Counted from the stretch's first letter, positions 36,901-45,255 are shown. The stretch is DNA of 64,000 bases from JBAXGW01 sp037139195 (GCA_037139195.1 JBAXGW010000015.1:6644-70643), one strand, 5' to 3'. The notes: generated by a model from the letters alone, not told the origin. Made by a program: numbers and translations.

Positions 36901-37311
36901 ATGAAAAAAAATATATTTTATGTTTGTATCACACTTATACTTGTTTTTTCTTGCAAAAAAGAGAAGGAATACAAATCAAGTTTTAATGGTTCTTGGCATT
37001 CAGACGATGATTTTTATGGAGCAACATTGCAAATAAAAGAAAACCATCATGTCACACTTGTTTTGGGATCAGAGGCGAGAACCGATAAACATACCGGTAG
37101 AGCAAGGATAACAGAAAATCGCTTAAAGATAAATGCATTTATATATTTTGAAATCATTGAAGCCCCTCATCTTATTGATACAAATATAGAAAAACACATA
37201 TATTTTGATGGCAAAAAGCCTAACCTTGCGAATTGGAAAATGGTTTTAAATGGTGCTCATGGTTTAAACCACAAAGGAATTGATCGGACCTTTTATAAAA
37301 GAGAATATTAA
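36901..37311 (+). CDS. Small lipoprotein of unknown function
   Basis: 136 residues from the ATG at 36901 (MKKNIFYVC). A TTG at 36862 is possible but would precede the signal peptide. The signal peptide ends in a lipobox VFSC with Cys18, followed by a charged KKEKEYK stretch and a small beta-rich domain (GSWHSDDDFYGATLQIKENH, HIYFDGKKPNLANWKMVLNG) reminiscent of lipocalin-like lipoproteins. It is not NqrC: no membrane anchor followed by an FMN-binding domain and no SGAT motif. It sits exactly where nqrCDEF would be expected. Confidence 0.7.
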   Translation: MKKNIFYVCITLILVFSCKKEKEYKSSFNGSWHSDDDFYGATLQIKENHHVTLVLGSEARTDKHTGRARITENRLKINAFIYFEIIEAPHLIDTNIEKHIYFDGKKPNLANWKMVLNGAHGLNHKGIDRTFYKREY

Positions 37312-37364
37312 TTTTTTGGTTAATACCTTGTTAAGTAATTTTCTTAAAACACTCAGATAAAAAT

Positions 37365-37393
37365 TTGAATATTAAATAATTTAATTAATTTTG
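37365..37393 (+). promoter_or_regulatory. Promoter of the Hdr-like cluster (-33/-7)
   Basis: TTTG at 37365-37368, a 17-nt spacer, and TAATTTTG at 37386-37393, matching the Bacteroidota TTTG/TAnnTTTG pattern. It is 36 nt before the first Hdr gene, so the cluster can be transcribed separately from nqrAB. Confidence 0.65.
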
Positions 37394-37429
37394 TCAACTA
37401 TACTAAATCTGTATGAAATATAGTTTAAG

Positions 37430-38134
37430 ATGAATTATTACGAATTATTAATAAAAGATATCCGAATAGAAGAAGGAGCCAGAGCTTGCATTAAGTGCGG
37501 AACTTGTACTGCAATATGTGCTGCATCTTCGTTTTATAATTACGAGCCTCGTACAATCGTTGATATAGTTTTATCCCGAGATAATGCTAAAATTGAAGAG
37601 CTTTTAAAAGGTGAACAAATTTGGTATTGTGGCGAGTGCATGTCTTGCAAAACCCGTTGCCCCAGAAATAATGCGCCAGGATTGGTAATTATGGCTTTGC
37701 GTTCGCTTTCGCAAGAATTAGGCTTTTTTGTTGAATCAGAAAAAGGACGACAACAGCTTTGTATTAAAAGAACCGTTGGCGATTGGATTTTGAGTACAGG
37801 GTATTGCATATATTTAGATGGCGTTGGAACTAACTTACATCCCGAGCAAGGTCCTGTTTGGGATTGGATTCAGAAAAATTGGAATGCAAATCTTGAGCGT
37901 TTAGGCGGAAACTATAAAGGCGATGGTCCTGGTATTCTTAGAAAAATTCCAGAAGATACATTGGATGAAATAAGAAAAATATTTGAAGTTACTGGCGGAA
38001 AAGCCCGATTCGACAAAATTGAAGCTTGTTCTAAAGAAAAAGCTAAAGAAATGAATTTAGAATTTGGCGATGGTTTGGATAATGAATATTTCCAACATAT
38101 ATATTCTCATAACAATCAAAAGCATATTAAGTAA
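37430..38134 (+). CDS. HdrC-like iron-sulfur protein with C-terminal extension (HdrC1)
   Basis: 234 residues. Two [4Fe-4S] motifs sit in the first third: CIKCGTCTAICAAS (about 20-33) and CGECMSCKTRCP (about 68-79), both CxxCxxCxxxC. That part is a complete HdrC; the last 130 residues (DWILSTGYCIYLDGVGTNLH onward) are an extension not found in methanogen HdrC. It likely passes electrons between the flavin subunit and the HdrB subunit. It is translationally coupled to hdrB by TAATG. The same CX2C HdrC type begins the sHdr gene sets of sulfur oxidisers. Confidence 0.88.
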   Translation: MNYYELLIKDIRIEEGARACIKCGTCTAICAASSFYNYEPRTIVDIVLSRDNAKIEELLKGEQIWYCGECMSCKTRCPRNNAPGLVIMALRSLSQELGFFVESEKGRQQLCIKRTVGDWILSTGYCIYLDGVGTNLHPEQGPVWDWIQKNWNANLERLGGNYKGDGPGILRKIPEDTLDEIRKIFEVTGGKARFDKIEACSKEKAKEMNLEFGDGLDNEYFQHIYSHNNQKHIK

Positions 38135-39198
38135 TGAAGTTAGAAGGAAAACAAGCAATTTGGAACGACTATCAGAAAGAGATTGCTGATGACAACTATT
38201 TTTATGTTAGAAGTTGTATTCGTCAGAATTTTTTCCCAGGTTCCGAAACCGCTTTTATAAGAATTTTAAGAGATGAATTAGGAAAAGATGTTTTCGAACA
38301 TCCTTGTCATACCACTTGCACAGGAATAGGCTATCATGGAGATATAGTTCCTATTGATACCATGATGACAGTAGTTGCTCGTCAGTTTGCTTTGATGACC
38401 GAAGCGGGATATAAAAATCTTTTACCTTCGTGCATTACGTCTTTTGGAATTTACACAGAAGTAATTGATACATGGCATCATTTTCCTAAGGAAGAAGAAA
38501 AAGTTAGGGAATATCTAAAAAAAGCTACAGGAAGAGAATTTGAAATACCTCAAAATCTGGCTCACGCAAGCGATGTAATTTATAAATTCAGAAAAGAAAT
38601 TGCCGCAAAAGCAAAATTCAAATTAGTAAATAAAGAAACTGGAAAACCACTTAAAGTTGTGGAACATATTGGTTGTCATTATGCTAAAATGTTTCCTAAT
38701 AAAGGCGTTGGTGGTGCCGAATACCCTTATGTTTTAGTTGGAATGATTGAAGAGTGGGGTGGGGAGATAATTGATTACCCAGAACGTCGTCATTGTTGTG
38801 GTTTTGGATTCAGGCAATATTTGGTTCAGGCTAATAGAGGCTATTCTATTGCTTGTACTCATAAGAAATTTGAATCAATGGAATCGTATGAGCCAGATAT
38901 GATAATTACAAATTGCCCAGGTTGTCCAATGTTCCTTGATAAATGGCAATATGCAATTTCTGAAATGGAAGGAAAAGTATATGGCAAAGATGGAAAAGGA
39001 ATTCCGGTTTTTACGTATGAAGAAGTTGCTGGAATGGTAATGGGTTACGATCCTTGGGATTTAGGTTTGCAAATGCATCAGGTATCTTGCGAACCACTTT
39101 TAGATAAAATTGGTATTCCTTACGATTCTTCAAAGAAATATTTAGGAAAAGATGGACAGGATTTAGGGTTGCCAAATAAACCAAATGTGTTAAAGTAA
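38134..39198 (+). CDS. HdrB-like CCG-domain subunit
   Basis: 354 residues, a little longer than methanogen HdrB (about 290-300). The second CCG domain is canonical: GCHYAKMFPN, RRHCCGFGFRQYL and TNCPGCPMFLDKW supply the cysteines for a noncubane [4Fe-4S] cluster. The first domain is altered: HPCHTTCTGIGYHGD replaces the CCG pair and LLPSCITSFG keeps one of the CxxC cysteines, so only one classical noncubane site is certain. In methanogens HdrB is where the disulfide is reduced. The physiological disulfide or thiol here is unknown. Gene coupled to HdrC1; a palindromic repeat follows. Confidence 0.88.
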   Translation: MKLEGKQAIWNDYQKEIADDNYFYVRSCIRQNFFPGSETAFIRILRDELGKDVFEHPCHTTCTGIGYHGDIVPIDTMMTVVARQFALMTEAGYKNLLPSCITSFGIYTEVIDTWHHFPKEEEKVREYLKKATGREFEIPQNLAHASDVIYKFRKEIAAKAKFKLVNKETGKPLKVVEHIGCHYAKMFPNKGVGGAEYPYVLVGMIEEWGGEIIDYPERRHCCGFGFRQYLVQANRGYSIACTHKKFESMESYEPDMIITNCPGCPMFLDKWQYAISEMEGKVYGKDGKGIPVFTYEEVAGMVMGYDPWDLGLQMHQVSCEPLLDKIGIPYDSSKKYLGKDGQDLGLPNKPNVLK

Positions 39199-39238
39199 AG
39201 GTTATAGGTGACAGGTACGCGTTGGCTGAGCATCGTTC

Positions 39239-39286
39239 ACTGAGCGGAGTCGAAGTGAATCCGCGATGCCTTCGACTCCGCTCAGT
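39239..39286. repeat. REP-like palindrome between hdrB and hdrA
   Basis: 17-bp perfect arms ACTGAGCGGAGTCGAAG (39239-39255) and its complement (39270-39286), 14-nt loop. GC-rich against the local background. Related copies lie at 41052-41101 and 54527-54544. Confidence 0.85.
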
Positions 39287-39354
39287 CATCGAAAAGCACA
39301 TTTGACTGGAAACTAGGTCTCAAATTATATTAGATAGTAAAAATAATTTAAGAA

Positions 39355-40386
39355 ATGAATAATAAAATATTAGTTATAGGTGGCGGAATTGCTGGAATGG
39401 AAGCTGCTGCCGAATTAGAAAGAATGGATTACAAGGTCATTCTTGTAGAAAAAGAAGATAAATTAGGTGGAAAGTTGTTGAATTGGGATCGTCTTTTTCC
39501 TACAAAAAGGTTAGGTAACGAAGTCCTAGATTATTTAAAGAAAGGAGTTTCTGAAAGAATTGAAACCCATGTTGGAACCACAGTTACTAAAGTTGATAAA
39601 ATCGGAGACTTATTTAACATTGAATTATCGAATGGCAAGAAAGATACAGTTGCATCTGTTGTTCTTACAACTGGCTACGATACTTTTGATGCTCGTAAAA
39701 AAGAAGAATATGGCTATGGAATTTACGATAATGTTATCACATCAGCTGACTTAGAAAAGATGTTTACTTCTAAACTTCCAATTAAAACATCAATAGGCTC
39801 AACCCCAAAGCGCATAGCGTTTATTCATTGTGTTGGTTCTAGAGATGAGAAGGTTGGAAATATATATTGCTCTAAGGTTTGTTGTGTTACTGCTGTGAAA
39901 CAAGCTATTGAAATTAAAGAACTTTTGCCAGAAGCTGAGGTTTTTAGCTTTTATATGGATTTGCGTATGTTCGGAATGCAGTTTGAAGAATTATATAAGG
40001 AAGCACAAGAAAAGCATGGTGTAACTTTCATTCGTGGTAGGTTATCAGAGGCTTGTGAAAATCCAGATAGCTCAATTTTAATGAAGTTTGAAGATACGCT
40101 TCTTGGCAAGCAAATGAAAATGAGTGTTGATATGATGGTTCTTATGGTTGGATTTGTACCAGCAAAAGGGAGTAACGAGATGGTTAAGCTTATGAACTTA
40201 AAAGTTTCAAATAATGGTTTTGTGAAAGCGGAAGATGAGCATACAAAAACTAATGTTTCTAGCTTGACCGGTGTATTTTTGGGTGGCTGTGTTTCTGCTC
40301 CTAGAACTATTGCAAATACAATCACTGATGCAAGAGCTGCTGTTTTGAAGACTCATTTGTATGTTAAGAAGTTAAATAATAACTAG
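39355..40386 (+). CDS. HdrA/QmoA-like FAD-dependent oxidoreductase
   Basis: 343 residues, much shorter than methanogen HdrA (about 650) and close to QmoA. The N-terminal Rossmann motif is VIGGGIAGMEAAAELERMDY, then VEKEDKLGGKLLNWDRLFP; the HdrA signature IHCVGSRDEKVGNIYCSKVC is at about 157-177 with CVTAVKQAIEIKE, and LMVGFVPAKGSNEM and GVFLGGCVSAPRTIANTITD complete the FAD fold. The ferredoxin inserts of long HdrA are missing. It is the likely flavin hub of the cluster, possibly bifurcating or confurcating. 156 nt separate it from hdrB, containing the palindrome. Confidence 0.88.
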   Translation: MNNKILVIGGGIAGMEAAAELERMDYKVILVEKEDKLGGKLLNWDRLFPTKRLGNEVLDYLKKGVSERIETHVGTTVTKVDKIGDLFNIELSNGKKDTVASVVLTTGYDTFDARKKEEYGYGIYDNVITSADLEKMFTSKLPIKTSIGSTPKRIAFIHCVGSRDEKVGNIYCSKVCCVTAVKQAIEIKELLPEAEVFSFYMDLRMFGMQFEELYKEAQEKHGVTFIRGRLSEACENPDSSILMKFEDTLLGKQMKMSVDMMVLMVGFVPAKGSNEMVKLMNLKVSNNGFVKAEDEHTKTNVSSLTGVFLGGCVSAPRTIANTITDARAAVLKTHLYVKKLNNN

Positions 40387-40717
40387 CAACTCGATACGCT
40401 TCGCACTCGATGAGACTTTGGTACGTTGGATGGGAGTTTTTAATAAATATAAAATGACAGAAACAAATCTACCATCTAAGTCCTTTTTATACTGCGTAGC
40501 TGTGTGCGGGCTTGAGAAATTTTTAGGTGGTGTGCGATGGACTGTTATATGAGCGATTAGAAGCGGGGCTTGTGTGAAAGGCGAGTATAGCAGGGCTTAA
40601 AATTTCTCTTGATTTTTTGTTTCTTTTATTCGCATTGTTTAATTGTTTTATATAGGTGCTCATGAGGGCTTCGCCGTTTATCAAGAAAAAGAAAGTAAGT
40701 GAATTTAAAAAATATAT
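40387..40717. other. 331-nt noncoding spacer inside the Hdr cluster
   Basis: No credible gene on either strand. It contains a 10-nt inverted pair GAGAAATTTT (40514-40523) and AAAATTTCTC (40599-40608) enclosing about 75 nt of relatively GC-rich sequence, and a hairpin-like CTCGATACGCTTCGCACTCGA start. It may be a decayed mobile element or a structured RNA. In sHdr gene sets a hypothetical gene stands in this place. Confidence 0.5.
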
Positions 40718-41044
40718 ATGATAAATTTTGGATATTCAATAAGTAAAGACGCTCAGGTTGATTACGACAAGCTTGATAGAAGTTTGTCGAAGAAAATTGA
40801 AAAGCTGGAGCCAACTTTTAGTCAATGCATTAATTGTGGCACTTGTGCTGCTACATGCACAGCTGCACAGCATACTGATTATAATTTTAGGAGAATGTCC
40901 TTAATGATTAGAAGAGGAATTTCTCAAGATATTGAAGCACAAGTTTCAAAATGTATGCTTTGTGCAAAATGCAAATTGCAGTGTCCTAGAGGTGTAAATA
41001 CCAGAAACGTTATTGTGTCGATTAGAAAAGTTTTAAATGATTAA
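40718..41044 (+). CDS. HdrC-like iron-sulfur protein (HdrC2)
   Basis: 108 residues, two 4Fe-4S motifs: CINCGTCAATCTA (about 41-53) and CMLCAKCKLQCPRG (about 82-95). Typical of small HdrC subunits that connect HdrA or HdrB with membrane partners. The start at 40718 follows a weak AT-rich leader with no clear ribosome-binding site. It is followed by a palindrome and the membrane HdrD-like gene. In order and size it corresponds to HdrC2 of sHdr clusters. Confidence 0.88.
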   Translation: MINFGYSISKDAQVDYDKLDRSLSKKIEKLEPTFSQCINCGTCAATCTAAQHTDYNFRRMSLMIRRGISQDIEAQVSKCMLCAKCKLQCPRGVNTRNVIVSIRKVLND

Positions 41045-41051
41045 TAAGCCC

Positions 41052-41101
41052 TTCGACTACGCTCAGGGTGACAATATTGTGTCACAGTGAGCGTAGTCGA
41101 A
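41052..41101. repeat. REP-like palindrome between hdrC2 and the membrane subunit gene
   Basis: 14-bp perfect arms TTCGACTACGCTCA (41052-41065) and TGAGCGTAGTCGAA (41088-41101), with an inner pairing GTGAC/GTCAC. A GTG at 41087 inside this repeat could be read as a start codon but is unlikely to be used. Confidence 0.88.
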
Positions 41102-41119
41102 CTGCAAAAATATATAATT

Positions 41120-42892
41120 ATGAATTTTAATTTATTTGTAGTCCCTTTTGTTGTCGGACTTGTTTATATAATACTTTACGTTGTTATTCGTTTTTTTATT
41201 TGGATAATGAAACTCGAAAAAGAGGAAAAACGAATGTTTCGCAAAGCTTTTTTCAGTTTTAAGCTTTTTAGCATAATAAAAGAAATTTTCTTAGAAAGTT
41301 TAATTCATAGAAAAATATTTAAAACCAATCCAGTTCTTGGATTCATGCATGCAAGTTTTGCTTTTGGTTGGTTCATGTTAATATTAGTAGGAACGATTGA
41401 ATCAAAAATGCATAGTCCAAATTTCTTTAGCGCACCATATAATCCAATATTCTTTCAATTCTTTGTTCATGATTATAGTGATTTTAAATATGCTTCGCAA
41501 TTTACATTTATCATGGATTTTATCCTTTCAATTCTACTAGTTGCTACATTGATGGCTTTAGCAAAGCGTTTGTATTCAAGCATTTTTGGAATGAAGCGTA
41601 CTACAAAACAACGCCCAGTTGATAAAATTGTTATTACAGCATTATGGTTGATTTTCCCTTTAAGATTTTTAGCAGAAAGTTTTACTGCTGGCATATATAA
41701 TAATGGAGGATTTTTAACTCAGACATTTGGAAACGCTTTTGCTAGTTTCTTGCCTCTTGAAAGCATTGAATTGCCTGCATGGTGGGCATACTCGCTTGCG
41801 TTATTTGCTTTCTTCTTGGTTTTGCCTTTTACAAGATATATGCATATTCCAACCGAATTGCTTTTAATTGCAATGAAGAAAGCAGGATTAAGAGAAAACA
41901 AAGTATTCAATTCTGTTTCGGATGTAGCAGTTCATTCTTGTTCACGTTGCGGAATTTGCATTGATGCTTGTCAGCTGAATAGTAGTTTGGATAAAAAAAA
42001 TATTGTACCTGCATATTTCTTAAGAACGATAAGAGATAATGAATTAGATGTTGAAGCTGCTGAATATTGTATGATGTGCGGAAGATGCGAAGCTGCTTGT
42101 CCTGTTGGAATTGAAACTACGATGATTAGAGCTAGTAAAAAATTTGAAGAACGGAAATCTATAGCAAAAGTTAATATTGATTATGTTGGAGAAATAAAAT
42201 CAAAAACTGCAAAAGTAGCTTACTATGCTGGTTGTGCTGGTCATTTAACGCCTTCGGTTTATAGGTCGATGATAAAGATTTTTAAAAATGCAAATGTAGA
42301 TTATACTTTTTTAGATGAAGCAGACGGAATATGTTGTGGTAAGCCCATGATGCAAAATGGTGATTACGAAGGTGCTGAAAAAATGATAAGTTTGAATAAA
42401 AAACTAATTGAAAATTCGGGTGCTACTGTTTTAGTTACATCTTGTCCATTTTGTTTGAGCGTGTTTAAAGACGAATATAAATTAGATATCAGGGTAATTC
42501 ATCATTCACAGTATATTCAAGAATTATTAAATGAAGGGAAAATAAAGGTTTCAGCTTCAGGTATTAAAACATACTATCACGATCCATGCGAGCTAGGAAG
42601 AAGTTGTGGCATAGTTGACGAACCACGCCAGGTTATTAATAAAGCTTCAAATCTAATAAATAAAAATTACGTAGAAAAGCTAGCCTTATGTTGCGGTGGA
42701 AGCATTGCAACAACAAAAGTTGATATGCATGAAAACGTGAAATTAAATTTGGATGTTTTAGCTCAGTTTGAAGTAAATGATTATGAAATGCTTGTAACGG
42801 GCTGTCCTATGTGCAAAAAAACTTTTGCGACCAATAGTTCACGGCCAGTTATAGATATTGCAGAGCTTGTTGTAAATCAAATGGCAAATTAA
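41120..42892 (+). CDS. Fused membrane cytochrome-b-like / HdrD-DsrK-like (Fe-S) protein
   Basis: 590 residues from the ATG at 41120. About five helices in the first 245 residues resemble the NarI/DsrM/HdrE fold, with candidate heme-ligand His near 77, 117 and 241 (GFMHASFAFGW, FFVHDY, YMHIPTEL). Then two 4Fe-4S motifs: CSRCGICIDACQLNS (274-288) and CMMCGRCEAACPVG (317-330). Then two CCG domains: YYAGCAGHLTPS, DGICCGKPMMQ, SCPFCLSVF, and YHDPCELGRSCG, ALCCGGSIATTK, GCPMCKKTF. Both CCG sites look complete. The design equals DsrM fused to DsrK or HdrE fused to HdrD. It probably links menaquinol or menaquinone to thiol/disulfide chemistry in the cytoplasm. Last gene of the cluster, closed by a terminator. 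Confidence 0.9.
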   Translation: MNFNLFVVPFVVGLVYIILYVVIRFFIWIMKLEKEEKRMFRKAFFSFKLFSIIKEIFLESLIHRKIFKTNPVLGFMHASFAFGWFMLILVGTIESKMHSPNFFSAPYNPIFFQFFVHDYSDFKYASQFTFIMDFILSILLVATLMALAKRLYSSIFGMKRTTKQRPVDKIVITALWLIFPLRFLAESFTAGIYNNGGFLTQTFGNAFASFLPLESIELPAWWAYSLALFAFFLVLPFTRYMHIPTELLLIAMKKAGLRENKVFNSVSDVAVHSCSRCGICIDACQLNSSLDKKNIVPAYFLRTIRDNELDVEAAEYCMMCGRCEAACPVGIETTMIRASKKFEERKSIAKVNIDYVGEIKSKTAKVAYYAGCAGHLTPSVYRSMIKIFKNANVDYTFLDEADGICCGKPMMQNGDYEGAEKMISLNKKLIENSGATVLVTSCPFCLSVFKDEYKLDIRVIHHSQYIQELLNEGKIKVSASGIKTYYHDPCELGRSCGIVDEPRQVINKASNLINKNYVEKLALCCGGSIATTKVDMHENVKLNLDVLAQFEVNDYEMLVTGCPMCKKTFATNSSRPVIDIAELVVNQMAN

Positions 42893-42918
42893 TATTTGCT
42901 ATTACAACTTTAAAATTA

Positions 42919-42950
42919 AAACGGGCAATCATTTTCTTGATTACCCGTTT
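42919..42950. terminator. Terminator between Hdr cluster and thioesterase
   Basis: 13-nt arms AAACGGGCAATCA (42919-42931) and TGATTACCCGTTT (42938-42950) with one mismatch. It lies between two convergent genes and can serve both. Confidence 0.75.
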
Positions 42951-42970
42951 ACTAGTTAACTCGTAACTAT

Positions 42971-43411
42971 TTATTTCTTATGCAATTCTGAAGCTTCTTC
43001 AAAAAGCTTTTTGTCTGCTTTTGTTATCGGGTTAAGTGTAACAAAATGAGGAGCTGGAAGTGTAGATTCATCAACGTGAATGAAAGTAACAAAAGCGCTT
43101 AGAGCATGTCCTTTGGATTTGTTTTTATGTGCTTCAACTTGCACAACTATACTTGTTTTTCCAGTGTAAGCAATGCGCGAAGTAAAACGTAATACTTCCC
43201 CTGTTCTTGTAGCTTGAGAGAAAAATAATCCATGAATTTTAAGGCAAACGATGTTTTTTGGATTTAAAATAGATGAAATAGCTACAAATCCAGAATCAAC
43301 AACCCATTCAGCTGTTCTTCCAGCATACAGAGTTCCATGATGATTTAAGTCTTCATTTTTAACCAATCGTGTGGTAACACATTCAAAAGGTTCTACTAAT
43401 TGTTTTTCCAT
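42971..43411 (-). CDS. Acyl-CoA thioesterase (hotdog fold, YciA/BACH-like)
   Basis: 146 residues from the ATG at 43411 (MEKQLVEPF). An upstream start would overlap the -7 box at 43437-43444 and is not likely. A single hotdog domain: NHHGTLYAGRTAEWVVDSGF carries the helix with the active-site Asp and GKTSIVVQVEAHKNKS follows. Such enzymes hydrolyse acyl-CoA to free acid and CoA. Substrate chain length cannot be given. Monocistronic; it is convergent with the Hdr cluster. Confidence 0.88.
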   Translation of the reverse strand: MEKQLVEPFECVTTRLVKNEDLNHHGTLYAGRTAEWVVDSGFVAISSILNPKNIVCLKIHGLFFSQATRTGEVLRFTSRIAYTGKTSIVVQVEAHKNKSKGHALSAFVTFIHVDESTLPAPHFVTLNPITKADKKLFEEASELHKK

Positions 43412-43436
43412 AATTTGTTTTGTTTGTATTGAATTA

Positions 43437-43444
43437 CAAAAGTA
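43437..43444 (-). promoter_or_regulatory. -7 box for thioesterase gene
   Basis: TACTTTTG on the minus strand, 25 nt before the ATG at 43411. Confidence 0.5.
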
Positions 43445-43512
43445 ATTTGTTTTTTTAGAATAGCCATAAATAAAAATTAAAAAATCCCCCTTACATTGAT
43501 GGATTTTATTTT

Positions 43513-45096
43513 TTAGTTGAATGTTAGCTTGGCTATTTGCTGACCTCTGCCCCAAAAGCCAAATAAAACCATTTCATTATCATTTATTATTCCACTTATT
43601 TTTGGTCGAATCATCATCTGAGCTTCCTTTGAACTAAATAATGCACTTTTAGTTTGAGAGCCATCTGCACTTAGTTCTACTATGCTTGCTATAGACTTTC
43701 GTTTGCTTTTATTAAAAGCATAAACGCCCTTCTCAGCCGGATTTATTATATTTTTAATATTGTCATTAAATATGAAATATATTTTATTGCCTTTTATGAT
43801 TTTTGCATAAGAAGAAAAATACCCGCCATCATCTGTGGTTCTTTGACGTTTTACTATTTTTTGAACCCAATCAATTTCGCCGCTAGGAGAAATGTTTACA
43901 ACTAAAATATCGTTATAATTATATGTATAATGAGTAGTAGTTGTTGTAAAGCCTTGAGCATTTGTTGTAGTAGTTGTTGTTACATCAACTCTATATTGTT
44001 CTGCTATTATCAGCGCACCGCCATCGCTACGCATTATTATATCATCAATATCATAATCATCTAATTCTACTTTTTTGCCTTTCATCTTTCTTTTTTCAGC
44101 TTTTTTCATCTCTTTTGCAGACATGTTTTGTGTGATTTCTGCAAAAGAAAATTCTTTAGAGCTTTTATTCATGATTTGTTTAGTTTTATGATCAATACTC
44201 ATATAAAAGGTTCCTTTCATCCCATACGAACCTTTCTCTGAGTAAAATCCAGCGCATACAAAATCCATCTTAACATTTATATCAAACTGCATATCTGTGA
44301 TAAATTTGTCGCCAAAATTCAAATCATACTCGTCTGTTTTTTCGCCAAAATCAAAATAAGTGAAAATTTTATATCCATAGTTTGCTTCGCCTAATTTTTT
44401 TGAAGCTCTTTTATCTTTAAAGTAAACGCCAAGTAAATATACATTTCCGTTGTTGTCTACTTTGTAGTTTTCTACTTTAAACTGCTGGTCTTCATAAGGA
44501 AGCGACGCTTCTTTTTCCCAAAGTTTTTCAAGATTTTTATTGAAAACAATATAGCCCATTTTTTCTTTTTCACCTTTTTTATACGGAAGATTATAGTAAA
44601 TAAGGAGTTTCGACTGGTCGTTCGATATATGGTAATCAAAAGAGCCTCTATTTCCCCAACGACTTTCGCCAAAGTCGATTTGTCCTATTGTTACTGGCTT
44701 GCTTGTTGGACTAAGAGTGCTTTTGTCAATCTTTCTTGCTAACAATGTGTTTTTTTTCGTTGTTTTATCAATAAAAGAGGTAAATAAAAACATTTCGTTA
44801 TCCATAAAAAAAATAGATTCAATATTTTCTTTTTTATCAGATGCTCTCAACGGAAAAATGGCAGTTTTTGCTAATATTAAATTGTTTATATTGTACTGTT
44901 CAAATATTAAATCAGATTTTTTATGCTTAAGAACATAAATGCCATTATCGTCGCTTCCAATAATATTGTCAACGTCTCGGGTTTTTTTTATTTTCAAACC
45001 CCATGTAACTGTAACACCTGATTTATTCGCAATTTGCGAATATCCAACTTGGCAAAATAAACTTATAATTAATGCTAATAGGAAAGCTTTTTTCAT
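43513..45096 (-). CDS. Exported protein of unknown function, propeller-like
   Basis: 527 residues. Signal peptide 1-20 (ending CQVGYSQ). The mature part has repeated beta units of the kind GNVYLLGVYFKDK, GALIIAEQYRV, NKIYFIFND, and a run of Thr (VTTTTTTNAQGFTTTTTHYT). A Lys-rich segment KKAEKRKMKGKK sits near 315-330. It looks like a periplasmic or surface beta-propeller, common in Bacteroidota and without assigned role. No T9SS sorting domain is present at the C-terminus, so periplasmic location is more likely than surface. Confidence 0.75.
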   Translation of the reverse strand: MKKAFLLALIISLFCQVGYSQIANKSGVTVTWGLKIKKTRDVDNIIGSDDNGIYVLKHKKSDLIFEQYNINNLILAKTAIFPLRASDKKENIESIFFMDNEMFLFTSFIDKTTKKNTLLARKIDKSTLSPTSKPVTIGQIDFGESRWGNRGSFDYHISNDQSKLLIYYNLPYKKGEKEKMGYIVFNKNLEKLWEKEASLPYEDQQFKVENYKVDNNGNVYLLGVYFKDKRASKKLGEANYGYKIFTYFDFGEKTDEYDLNFGDKFITDMQFDINVKMDFVCAGFYSEKGSYGMKGTFYMSIDHKTKQIMNKSSKEFSFAEITQNMSAKEMKKAEKRKMKGKKVELDDYDIDDIIMRSDGGALIIAEQYRVDVTTTTTTNAQGFTTTTTHYTYNYNDILVVNISPSGEIDWVQKIVKRQRTTDDGGYFSSYAKIIKGNKIYFIFNDNIKNIINPAEKGVYAFNKSKRKSIASIVELSADGSQTKSALFSSKEAQMMIRPKISGIINDNEMVLFGFWGRGQQIAKLTFN

Positions 45097-45255
45097 TTAA
45101 TTGTTTTTAATTGTATAATTATTTTAGAATTGCAGTAAAGGTATAAAAAAATATAAAAAAAGAACCAAAAGGTGAGAATTTTAATTTTTTTTTTGAATCG
45201 ATCATTTTGCTGTTATTCAATTTGTTTTATGGAGTTTAGTTTCCTCGTATTTGAA

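Noticed and set aside
36862..37311. The lipoprotein gene as a diverged nqrC
   Set aside because: It has a lipobox, lacks the FMN-binding domain and the flavinylation motif, and is about half the size of NqrC.
40387..40717. A known riboswitch class in the Hdr spacer
   Set aside because: No recognisable consensus of cobalamin, SAM, TPP, FMN or glycine riboswitches; it lies mid-operon without a terminator fold I can support.
41087..41119. GTG start for the membrane HdrD-like gene
   Set aside because: It falls inside a REP-like palindrome and adds residues not expected for the family; the ATG at 41120 follows a normal AT-rich leader.
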